From JAKLQJ01 sp964534135 (lineage in GTDB: Bacteria > Elusimicrobiota > Elusimicrobia > Elusimicrobiales > UBA9959): a DNA stretch of 17,563 nucleotides. Location: contig CAZHQC010000043.1 in the NCBI GenBank assembly GCA_964534135.1, positions 1 through 17,563 on the forward strand, in the 5' to 3' direction. This document shows positions 7,221 to 15,423 of this stretch, in pieces (position 1 is the first letter of the stretch; each line of letters opens with the position of its first letter). Under the pieces are notes generated by a model that worked only from the letters and a program-made list of their open reading frames with translations, ran no database searches and was not told the DNA's origin. A program made the translations under genes and the position numbers.

Positions 7221-10200
7221 CTCCATCGAAAATTAGACTTAAAAACGATCCTTTGTGGTATAAAGACGCCATTATTTACGAATTGCATGTAAAATCTTTT
7301 TCAGATAGCAAGGGCGATGGAATGGGTGATTTTAGGGGCTTGATAAATAAAATCCCTTATCTTCATAATTTGGGAATTACGGCCATATGGCTTTTGCCTT
7401 TCTATCCTTCGCCTTTAAGAGATGACGGTTATGATATAGCCGATTATCACAGCATAAACCCTGATTATGGTACGATGGCTGATTTTAAAGAATTTTTGAA
7501 AGTGGCGCATTCGCACGGCATTCGCGTTATAACGGAGCTTGTCATAAATCACACTTCCGACCAGCATCCCTGGTTTCAAAGGGCGCGTTCCGCCAAAGAA
7601 GGTTCGGCATGGAGAAATTTCTATGTTTGGAATAAAACTCCCGAGAAATATTCGGATGCCAGAATAATCTTTAATGATTTCGAGACTTCAAATTGGACCT
7701 GGGACCCGGTTGCCAAATCTTATTATTGGCATAGATTTTACCATCATCAACCTGATTTAAATTATGAAAGCAAAGCGGTTCAGAAAGAAATAATCAAAGT
7801 CATGGATTTTTGGTTTGGCATGGGCGTTGACGGAATGAGGTTGGACGCTGTTCCCTATCTTTATGAAGAAGAAGGAACAAACTGCGAAAATCTTCCCAAA
7901 ACTCACGCTTTTCTTAAAAAGCTAAGAGCTCATGTGGACGCAAAGCATAAAAATAAAATGTTTCTTTGTGAGGCCAATCAATGGCCCGAGGATGTGGCGG
8001 AGTATTTTGGTGAAGGAGATGAATGCCAAATGTCTTTTCATTTTCCTTTAATGCCGAGACTTTTTATGTCTTTGTGGATGGAGGAAAGTTTTCCCATAGT
8101 GGATATACTTGAGCAGACTCCAGCGATCCCTGAGAATTGCCAATGGGCCATTTTCCTTAGAAATCACGATGAATTGACTTTAGAAATGGTCACCGATGAA
8201 GAAAGGGATTATATGTACAAAGTGTATGCCCGCGATATGAAGGCCAGAATAAATATGGGCATTAAGAGAAGGCTTGCGCCACTGCTTGGTAAAAACAGAA
8301 GAAAAATAGAACTCATGAATATGCTTTTATTTTCTTTGCCCGGAACTTCCGTCATCTATTATGGCGATGAACTCGGCATGGGGGATAATTATTATTTGGG
8401 TGATAGGAACGGCGTTAGAACTCCCATGCAGTGGAGTCCCGACAGGAACGCGGGTTTTTCATCTTCAAATCCTCATAAGCTTTTTCTGCCCGTTATAATA
8501 GATCCTGAATATCATTATGAAGCGGTCAATGTTGAAAATCAGGAAAGCAATGAATCGTCTCTCCTTTGGTGGACCAAGAGACTTATAATAATGAGAAAAC
8601 GGTTTAAGGCTTTCAGCAGAGGCAGTTTTGAAATTGCCGGCAATGATAATTCCAAAATATTGTCTTTTGTCAGAAAATTCGGCGATGAGATTGTTCTGGT
8701 GGTGGTCAATCTATCCAGGTTCGCGCAAGTGGTCAATTTAAATCTTCCGGAATATGCCGGCTACACGCCCATAGAAATATTCAGCGGAAATGAATTTCCA
8801 CAAATAAAAGACCAACCTTATCTGTTGACACCGAGCTTGCATCACTGCTATTGGTTTCAGCTTAAAAAAGAGGAAAAGAAAGAAGAGTTTTTGGAAGAGA
8901 AGCTCCCCGAGATGAAAATAAATTCAGCTTCTTGCTCGGCCTTATTGGATGAAGAGCATGTGGCGGCTTTTGAAAAGAATTTGCAATCTTATGTTAAAAA
9001 ATGCCGCTGGTTTGGCGGTAAGGGAAAGAGAATGAGAGGTCTTAAAATTTCCCATATTATGCCCATTTCGTTAAATGAGAATTGCGCCAAGATTTTATTT
9101 ATGGATATTTCTTACAGTGACGGGCAGTTTGAGACTTATGTGCTTCCGGTTACATATATAAAAGAGACGGAAGCTGTTGATATTGTAAAAGAAAATCCGA
9201 ACGCCGCCATTTTAAGCGTCGAGTTATCGGATGAAAAAAGAATAGTAATAGACGCCGTTTATGAAGTGCAATTCAGGTCCGATTTTGTGAAACTTTTCGG
9301 CAGCCGGAAAAAGATAAAAAAAAGCGTTATTGAAATTTCGCCTAAACGAGGCCGGAAATTTTTTCAGGCCATACTGAAAGAGGCTTCAATGAGCGAATCC
9401 ACAGTTTTGAAGGCGGAGCAGAGTAATACTTCAATAATTTATGGAAATACCCATTTTGTTAAATTGTTCAGAAAAATAGACGAAGGCGTAAATCCTGATG
9501 TTGAGATAGGCGAATTCTTGGGTGAAGAAACGAAATTTGAAAACACGCCGCAATTTTTGGCTTCGCTTTCTTTATTAAAAAAAGGAAAATTTTACGGAGT
9601 CTTGGGCCTTATGCAGGAGTTTACGGCAAACCAGGGCAATGCCTGGGATTTTACTTTGGAGGAGCTCTCAAAATATTATGAAAAGGTTCTGGCAAAGAAA
9701 AATGAAATCCCTTTGCCCGATATACCGACTATTTTTGATAAGAACGCGAGTGAAGTTCCCACTGAATTGACGGAGCTTTTTGGCGTCATATATTTTGAAA
9801 TGGCCGAGCTTTTGGGCAAGAGAACCGGACAAATGCATATGGGGCTGGCTTCTTCCAAAAGCAAAAAGGATTTTGTTCCCGAAAACTTTTCAAAATTGTA
9901 TCAGCGTTCCGTTTATCAATCAATGCTTGGTCTTGTGAAAAAGACATTGTTAAGCGCCAATGTTAGGTCAAAGGATTTGCCCAAAGAATTTCAAGACGAC
10001 ATTAAGTATATTTTGGATAATAAAAGCCAAATAATGAAAATTTTCCAGGTTATGCTTTCCTCTAAGTTTTTGGCAAAGAAAATAAGAATCCACGGCGATT
10101 ATCATCTGGGACAGGTTTTGTTTACCGGTAAAGATTTTGTTGTAGTGGATTTTGAAGGAGAGCCTTCAAGAACGCTTAGCGAGAGAAGGATAAAGCGTTC

Positions 10201-10549
10201 TGCTTTGCGCGATGTGGCCGGCATGCTCAGGTCTTTTCATTATGCCGCTTATGGAAGTTTTATTTTGCAGCCCAATTATACCAAAGAGAATATTGAACTT
10301 CTTCAGTCTTGGGCTGAGCTCTGGTATTCTTATGTCGGCGGCATTTTTCTAAAATCATATCTTAATACGGTCAAAGGCTGCACTTTTATGCCCTCGGACC
10401 CTCTTGAAATCGAAAAATTATTAAAAGTTTTCATTATGGAAAAAGCCGTTTATGAATTGGACTATGAATTGAATAATAGACCCGATTGGCTTTTTATTCC
10501 TCTTAAGGGAATAGAGAGCCTTCTGCAGTCAAGCGGTTTTTCGGAGTGA
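7217..10549 (+). CDS. treS: Trehalose synthase-maltokinase fusion (TreS-Mak)
   Basis: This bifunctional protein (1110 residues) interconverts trehalose and maltose and then phosphorylates maltose with ATP to maltose-1-phosphate, the GlgE donor. Residues about 10-555 are a GH13 trehalose synthase: DPLWYKDAIIYELHVKSF, WLLPFYPSPLRDDGYDIADY, nucleophile Asp210 (MRLDAVPYL), acid/base Glu252 (LCEANQW) and Asp318 (RNHDELTLE), then PGTSVIYYGDELGMGD. After a charged linker, residues about 575-1105 are a maltokinase with CRWFGGKGK (596-604), the kinase-like HGDYHLGQV (catalytic Asp961) and DFEGEP (metal-binding Asp978). All key residues of both halves are present. The start is GTG 7217, with AGGTGG 4 bp upstream. 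Both come from the right end of the palindromic insertion, and the probable ancestral start was ATG 7125. The fusion is a known arrangement; it follows glgE directly, so the two genes form one pathway operon. Confidence 0.95.
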   Translation: MTPSKIRLKNDPLWYKDAIIYELHVKSFSDSKGDGMGDFRGLINKIPYLHNLGITAIWLLPFYPSPLRDDGYDIADYHSINPDYGTMADFKEFLKVAHSHGIRVITELVINHTSDQHPWFQRARSAKEGSAWRNFYVWNKTPEKYSDARIIFNDFETSNWTWDPVAKSYYWHRFYHHQPDLNYESKAVQKEIIKVMDFWFGMGVDGMRLDAVPYLYEEEGTNCENLPKTHAFLKKLRAHVDAKHKNKMFLCEANQWPEDVAEYFGEGDECQMSFHFPLMPRLFMSLWMEESFPIVDILEQTPAIPENCQWAIFLRNHDELTLEMVTDEERDYMYKVYARDMKARINMGIKRRLAPLLGKNRRKIELMNMLLFSLPGTSVIYYGDELGMGDNYYLGDRNGVRTPMQWSPDRNAGFSSSNPHKLFLPVIIDPEYHYEAVNVENQESNESSLLWWTKRLIIMRKRFKAFSRGSFEIAGNDNSKILSFVRKFGDEIVLVVVNLSRFAQVVNLNLPEYAGYTPIEIFSGNEFPQIKDQPYLLTPSLHHCYWFQLKKEEKKEEFLEEKLPEMKINSASCSALLDEEHVAAFEKNLQSYVKKCRWFGGKGKRMRGLKISHIMPISLNENCAKILFMDISYSDGQFETYVLPVTYIKETEAVDIVKENPNAAILSVELSDEKRIVIDAVYEVQFRSDFVKLFGSRKKIKKSVIEISPKRGRKFFQAILKEASMSESTVLKAEQSNTSIIYGNTHFVKLFRKIDEGVNPDVEIGEFLGEETKFENTPQFLASLSLLKKGKFYGVLGLMQEFTANQGNAWDFTLEELSKYYEKVLAKKNEIPLPDIPTIFDKNASEVPTELTELFGVIYFEMAELLGKRTGQMHMGLASSKSKKDFVPENFSKLYQRSVYQSMLGLVKKTLLSANVRSKDLPKEFQDDIKYILDNKSQIMKIFQVMLSSKFLAKKIRIHGDYHLGQVLFTGKDFVVVDFEGEPSRTLSERRIKRSALRDVAGMLRSFHYAAYGSFILQPNYTKENIELLQSWAELWYSYVGGIFLKSYLNTVKGCTFMPSDPLEIEKLLKVFIMEKAVYELDYELNNRPDWLFIPLKGIESLLQSSGFSE

Positions 10550-10644
10550 GGGTTTGCAAGGAAATAACAGTAGCTTTTGGGCTGCGACTGTGTTGCTCCA
10601 AAATCCCCCTGGCCAGTTGTTACTGTTATTTTCTTGCAAGCCCT
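10549..10644. repeat. 96-bp long inverted repeat (near-perfect 26-bp hairpin)
   Basis: Positions 10549-10574 pair with 10619-10644 along 26 positions: 23 Watson-Crick pairs and 3 G-T pairs that become G-U wobbles in RNA. The 44-nt loop holds a second hairpin TTTTGG/CCAAAA (10575-10580 and 10598-10603) and the palindrome CTGGCCAG (10609-10616). The left arm starts at the last base of the treS-mak stop codon. No T-run follows, so it is not a standard terminator. It may be a REP/MITE-like element or a 3' RNA-stabilising or processing structure. Its sequence differs from the 7129-7217 element, and I see no clear target duplication. Confidence 0.8.
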
Positions 10645-10730
10645 TAAAGCAGGATTTGAGCGATAAAAAAGCATAGTTGCCATCTTCCTAATCAAAGAAT
10701 TTTCCAATGTTTTCAAAAATATGAGAATAA

Positions 10731-10760
10731 TGAACTGCTTAATATTCTATTTGTTATAAT
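10731..10760 (+). promoter_or_regulatory. Extended -10 promoter for the RND efflux operon
   Basis: A perfect TATAAT (10755-10760) is preceded by TG at 10752-10753, which makes an extended -10. A poor -35 (TGAACT, 10731-10736) lies 18 bp upstream. The -10 box overlaps the 10-bp palindrome ATAATATTAT (10756-10765), which could be an operator but may be chance in AT-rich DNA. The rest of 10645-10817 shows no gene. GGGAG at 10802-10806 is the probable ribosome-binding site. Confidence 0.5.
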
Positions 10761-10817
10761 ATTATCACTTGGAAACTGAAATAAGTTTGTTTATAAATAG
10801 CGGGAGCAAGCATTATA

Positions 10818-13800
10818 ATGAGCGTTTTGGAAAAAATAATAGCCTATTTTGTTAACCGGCATTTATTGACGAATTTAATGTTTCTTTTTGTTTTTCTCGC
10901 CGGTATATTCGCCTATCAAAATATAAAAAAAGAAGAAATGCCGGATGTGGCCTTTGATTTTTTAAGGATATCAGCCGCTTATCCGGGAGCTTCAGCCGAA
11001 CAGGTTGAGCATTTTGTCACCAAGCCTTTGGAAGAGCAAGTTAGGGGTCTTGACGGTGTTTATAGGGTTAGCAGCACTTCCAGTGATGGTTCGGCCAGGG
11101 TTTCCGTTGAACTTGAGCAAAATTATCCGGATAAAAATCAGGCGATAATGGATATAAGAAGCGCTGTTCTTGACGCTAAATTGCCCGATGATATCAGAGA
11201 TGAACCCACTGTCCGCATATTTAAAACTTCAAAAAAAGCGATTATAGATATTTGTATTTACGATAAGAGCCGACATCTTTTGGATGTGAAATCAAGAAAG
11301 CGTTTGCAGACATATGCCCATTCTCTGGAGAATCAACTTTTAAACCTTCCGGAGGTAAACAGTATAAATAAGTCGGGCTATTTGAAAGAAGAAATACAAA
11401 TAAAGCTGGATCCCGCCAAACTTAGAAAATTTGATATTCCCTTTAGCACGGTGATGCAGGAAGTTAAATCAAATCATATTCGTCAGCCGGCCGGAAATAT
11501 AGAAGCGATGAGGGAGCCCAAAGTTACTTTGCTTTCCGAACTTGATACCGCGGCTAAGCTTAATGAGCTTATGGTGCAAGGGGGCTTTGAAGGGCAGGCC
11601 GTGAGGTTAAAAGAAGTCGCTAAGGTTTTTGAGGGTTTTGAAAAAAATAAATCCATAATTAAAGTTAATGGCCATGAAGCCATAATACTTAATGTTGTTA
11701 AAAACAGCTCATCTGGAATATTGGAAGCGATTGACTCTGTTTTTAAAAAAATCGAAACTTTTAAATTAAATCTTAAAGGAACTTCCATCGATGTTATCAC
11801 GCTTGATGATGAATCTTTTGATTTGAAAAATAGGCTCAGCCTAATAATTATCAATGGCGCCATAGGTTTTGTTCTGATTTTGATTTTGCTTTTTGTTTTT
11901 CTTAATTTCAAGTCGGGGTTTTGGGTGGCTTTGGGTTTGCCTTTCACAATTTTCTTCACTTTAAGCGGTATGGTTTTTATGGGCTATACCATAAACAATG
12001 TGACTTTGGCCGCGGTTATCTTGGTTATGGGTATGGTTGTGGATGACGCCATAGTGGTTTCCGAAAATATTTCCCGTTTAGGTTCGAAAGGCATGGAGAG
12101 CAATGAAGCCGCAATAAAAGGAACGGCTATGATGTTTTCACCGATAGTCGCCAGTATAGTCACAACCTGTGTGGCTTTTTCCGCGCTATTCTTTTTTGAA
12201 GGCAGATTCGGACAAATGAATAAGTTTATTCCGGCTGTAATATTTTTGATGCTCGGGGCAAGTCTTTTAGAGTCCTTGATTATATTACCCGGCCATATGC
12301 ATTTTGAAATTCCCATAATGAAAAAAATAGTCGGAAAATTCCGTAAGACAAAAAAGGTTTTAAAGCGGGATTGGTTTGATGCCGTTGAGGATATTTATGA
12401 GGAAATTCTTTTGCGGGTTTTGAGATTTAAAGGGTTTGTGTTTTTAGGATTTATTCTTTTAGCTGTATTTTCCGCTTATATAGCAAAATCAAAAATGAAA
12501 TTCGTTATGTTCCCCAATGAGGAAACCAGAGAAATTGTTATAACGGGCGAGGCTGACGCAAAATCCGACAGATATAATACGGCCCGGCTTACAACTAAGG
12601 TTGAAGCTATAATAAAACCGTATATAAGAAAAGAAGCTATCGGTTTCAAAACTCAGATAGCCAGAAGCCGTCATGGCGGAGCGGTGCAGGAAAACCGTTT
12701 TAGAATGACAGTTGAAATTCTGCCCAAGGAAGACCGAGAGAAAAGCGCCGATGCTATTGTAAAAGAGTGGAAAGAAAAAGCTTCGGGTTTGATTGAGATA
12801 AATAAACTGAGTTTTTCAAAGAGCCGTTGGGGGCATTCAAGCGGCAGTCCCATAGAAATAGTGGTGCAGGAAAATAATAATTCACTCAGAGAAAAAGTTT
12901 CTTCTCAATTAGCCAAAGCAATGAAAAATTATAGTTCATTGGAGAATGTTGAAATTGAAGAGCCTTTGAAAGTGCCGGAATATAAGATAAGTTTAAATAG
13001 AGAAAAAATAAAAAGACTTTCCATAAATTCAGCGGATATAAGTTCCACCATAAGAGCCGCTTTGCAAGGGAGCATAATCTATACTCTTACCTCAGGTGAT
13101 GAAGAAACGGATGTAAGATTTACCTGTATTGATTCGGCTAAGAACCATATAGACAAAATACTTAATATACCGATAGGAAACAGAGGGGACTATTTGGTGC
13201 CTCTCAGGGATATAGTTTCGGTTAAATCCGTTTTAACGCCAAATACTATAGAGAGAAAAGAAGGTAAAAGGATAACTAAAATCTTTGCCGATATAAAAAA
13301 GGGGTCGGATAAAACTCCCATGGATATAGCCGAATATTTTGAAGCGGAAGTCTTTGGCGGTATACTGAGTAAATACCCGAGTACTTTAATTAACTTTGAC
13401 GGGGAAGTCTTGGACACAAGAGAATCTAAAGGGGATTTTATTACCGCCATAGCTTTTGTTGTTTTGGTTATTTATTTTATTCTCGTTTTATTTTTCGGCT
13501 CGCTTATTAAACCGCTGTTTATTATGGTGACCATTCCCTTCGGTGTAATGGGAATAATTATAGCTTTCTGGCTTCATGGAAAACTTTTGTTTGGCTTTTT
13601 CGCGGCCGTAGGGGCGCTGGGTTTATCGGGTGTTGTCATTAATGACTCCATAATAATGATGAATAAACTTGAGACCGATTATCAATTTTTGAAAGGCAAA
13701 GGGGAATCTATAAGACAGATTGCTTCCATTGCCAAAACAAGGCTTAGGGCCGTAACTTTAACCACTTTAACAACTGTCGCGGGACTTTTTCCCACTGCCT

Positions 13801-13970
13801 ATGGACTTGCCGGCTATGATGCTATGCTGGCGGAAATGATGCTGGCTTTAGCTTGGGGTTTGATTTTTGGCACGCTTATAACCTTGATTATTATTCCTTG
13901 CATCTACGGCGCTAGCAAAGAATTTAATTTTATTTTTGAGAGGCTTTTTAATGAAGAAAAAAATGCTTAA
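10818..13970 (+). CDS. RND-family efflux transporter, AcrB-like inner-membrane pump
   Basis: This 1050-residue protein has the usual RND length and duplicated layout: an N-terminal membrane helix (about 18-33), a large periplasmic loop, helices from about 341, a second loop, and a C-terminal helix bundle. The porter start YPGASAEQVEHFVTKPLEEQVRGLDGV is typical of the family. The fourth membrane helix carries the proton-relay pair Asp409-Asp410 (GMVVDDAIVVSENI). The tenth helix reads GLSGVVINDSIIMMN, so the lysine used by AcrB (K940) is absent, as in other RND branches with a VVxND motif. This argues against close AcrB orthology, so the substrate (drug, lipid or metal) cannot be named; there are no obvious CzcA metal-site features. 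It overlaps the outer-membrane factor gene by 20 bp. No membrane fusion protein gene is adjacent, although the complex normally needs one. Confidence 0.93.
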   Translation: MSVLEKIIAYFVNRHLLTNLMFLFVFLAGIFAYQNIKKEEMPDVAFDFLRISAAYPGASAEQVEHFVTKPLEEQVRGLDGVYRVSSTSSDGSARVSVELEQNYPDKNQAIMDIRSAVLDAKLPDDIRDEPTVRIFKTSKKAIIDICIYDKSRHLLDVKSRKRLQTYAHSLENQLLNLPEVNSINKSGYLKEEIQIKLDPAKLRKFDIPFSTVMQEVKSNHIRQPAGNIEAMREPKVTLLSELDTAAKLNELMVQGGFEGQAVRLKEVAKVFEGFEKNKSIIKVNGHEAIILNVVKNSSSGILEAIDSVFKKIETFKLNLKGTSIDVITLDDESFDLKNRLSLIIINGAIGFVLILILLFVFLNFKSGFWVALGLPFTIFFTLSGMVFMGYTINNVTLAAVILVMGMVVDDAIVVSENISRLGSKGMESNEAAIKGTAMMFSPIVASIVTTCVAFSALFFFEGRFGQMNKFIPAVIFLMLGASLLESLIILPGHMHFEIPIMKKIVGKFRKTKKVLKRDWFDAVEDIYEEILLRVLRFKGFVFLGFILLAVFSAYIAKSKMKFVMFPNEETREIVITGEADAKSDRYNTARLTTKVEAIIKPYIRKEAIGFKTQIARSRHGGAVQENRFRMTVEILPKEDREKSADAIVKEWKEKASGLIEINKLSFSKSRWGHSSGSPIEIVVQENNNSLREKVSSQLAKAMKNYSSLENVEIEEPLKVPEYKISLNREKIKRLSINSADISSTIRAALQGSIIYTLTSGDEETDVRFTCIDSAKNHIDKILNIPIGNRGDYLVPLRDIVSVKSVLTPNTIERKEGKRITKIFADIKKGSDKTPMDIAEYFEAEVFGGILSKYPSTLINFDGEVLDTRESKGDFITAIAFVVLVIYFILVLFFGSLIKPLFIMVTIPFGVMGIIIAFWLHGKLLFGFFAAVGALGLSGVVINDSIIMMNKLETDYQFLKGKGESIRQIASIAKTRLRAVTLTTLTTVAGLFPTAYGLAGYDAMLAEMMLALAWGLIFGTLITLIIIPCIYGASKEFNFIFERLFNEEKNA

Positions 13971-15357
13971 TATAGGGCTTATTTTTATATTTGCTTTTTC
14001 AAGTTCAAGCGTTTTTGCGGAAAATTTAAAAACTTCCGCGCAAAGAACTTTAACCATGAGTGAATTTATAAAAACAGCGGTAAAAAATGATGAGGCTTTT
14101 GAAGAAATTCTCACCGCCCAATTGGCTTTAAAATATCAAAAAGATTTAGCTTTGCCCGCTAAAGATTTGATTTTGTCTGTAAAAGGCCAGCATGAGTTTT
14201 ATTTAAATCAAGATAGAAGCGATCCGAAAATCGCGGTTTCCTTGAGTAAGCTTTTCCCTTATAGCGGAACTGAAATTTCAGCTGAATATTCCGCCACGCC
14301 ATATTCAAGCGCTGAAGGAGTTTCATCAATTATGTCACTTTACTTTTCTCAGCCTATAGCTAAAAACGCTTTTGGAAAAGCCACCGGTTTATTGGATAAA
14401 ATTACCGGCGCTGAAACGGCTATCGCGAGTTATCAAATAACGGAAGCTTATGAGGATTATTTGGCCTCCGTGATTATTGTTTATTATAACTGGTATTCGG
14501 CTTTTGAAAATTTACGCATAGGAAATTCTTCTTATGAACAAAGCCTTAAACTTCTCGATAATATAAAGAAAAGACGGAAAAGCAATATTGCTTTGCCCAT
14601 AGATGTCAATAAAATAAAAATTCAAGTTCTTGCAAAGAAAGAAAATCTTATCGCTCTTGAGAAGAGCTATGCCGCTTCGCTTAATTCGATAAAACAGGCC
14701 ATAAGATACAAAGAAAAAAACATTCTTGAGCCGGCAACTTTCTTTGAATTGGGTAAGAGCGAAGTGTTTTTTGAAAAAGAGTATAAAAACTTTATAGATT
14801 CGAGCAGAACTTATAATATTTTGAAACTATTGGAGAAAAAAAGTTCTCTGAATATTGATAAGTACGCCGATAATCTTCTGCCTTCAACCAATCTCTTATT
14901 CGGTTATAAAATAAACGGAGATGATTTCGCGTTTAAGGGCTCGGATTCAAATTTATATGGGGGCATATCCTTTAAATGGCTGTTTTCAGACCAAGTGGGC
15001 AAGGCCAATTATGAAATAGCTAAAATTACCGATAAGACCACTGTTCTTTCAAATAAAGGGAAATATATTAAGATTGAAACCGATTTAAAAAATCTGTATT
15101 TGCAGATTGAAAAGGAAAGGAAGCTTATTGAAACCAGCGATGAGAAAATAAAGCTTTCAAAACTCATACTTAAAGATGAAACCGTTAATTACTCTTATGG
15201 TAAGGTTTCGCTTAATGATCTTATTGATGCGGTAAACCGCATTGACGATAATAGTTTTAATAAATTAAGCCATCTTGTGAGTTATAAAATTCTGATGACT
15301 GAATGGCTCAGAATTACCGATAAACTTGTTACTTCCAATGACCGAAAAAAGCAGTGA
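13951..15357 (+). CDS. TolC-family outer-membrane efflux protein
   Basis: The 468-residue product starts with a signal peptide cut probably after VFA (residue 23). It then shows the OMF pattern: an opening LTMSEFIKTAVKND helix, long alternating hydrophobic coiled-coil helices, a beta-strand stretch (about 85-130), and a second, degenerate copy of the helix-strand-helix unit (about 280-450, with LPSTNLLFGYKING and GGISFKWLFSD). It should form the outer-membrane channel for the RND pump encoded just upstream. ATG 13951 is chosen because GAGAGG lies 7 bp before it and the signal peptide follows directly. The start lies 20 bp inside the RND gene, which implies translational coupling. An in-frame upstream start at 13936 would spoil the signal peptide. 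Sequence identity to known TolC proteins looks low, so the family call rests on architecture and context. Confidence 0.85.
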   Translation: MKKKMLNIGLIFIFAFSSSSVFAENLKTSAQRTLTMSEFIKTAVKNDEAFEEILTAQLALKYQKDLALPAKDLILSVKGQHEFYLNQDRSDPKIAVSLSKLFPYSGTEISAEYSATPYSSAEGVSSIMSLYFSQPIAKNAFGKATGLLDKITGAETAIASYQITEAYEDYLASVIIVYYNWYSAFENLRIGNSSYEQSLKLLDNIKKRRKSNIALPIDVNKIKIQVLAKKENLIALEKSYAASLNSIKQAIRYKEKNILEPATFFELGKSEVFFEKEYKNFIDSSRTYNILKLLEKKSSLNIDKYADNLLPSTNLLFGYKINGDDFAFKGSDSNLYGGISFKWLFSDQVGKANYEIAKITDKTTVLSNKGKYIKIETDLKNLYLQIEKERKLIETSDEKIKLSKLILKDETVNYSYGKVSLNDLIDAVNRIDDNSFNKLSHLVSYKILMTEWLRITDKLVTSNDRKKQ

Positions 15358-15423
15358 TTTTTTTATTGCCCGAATAGGGAGTATTTTGATAGTATAAAGC
15401 TTGGTTGTGGGGATAGTTAAATA

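Noticed and set aside
10549..10644. Long hairpin as an intrinsic terminator of the glucan operon
   Set aside because: No T-run follows either arm, and the 44-nt loop is not typical.
10462..10716. 84-codon open frame on the - strand
   Set aside because: It runs across the end of treS-mak and the palindrome, has no family resemblance, and looks like a chance frame.
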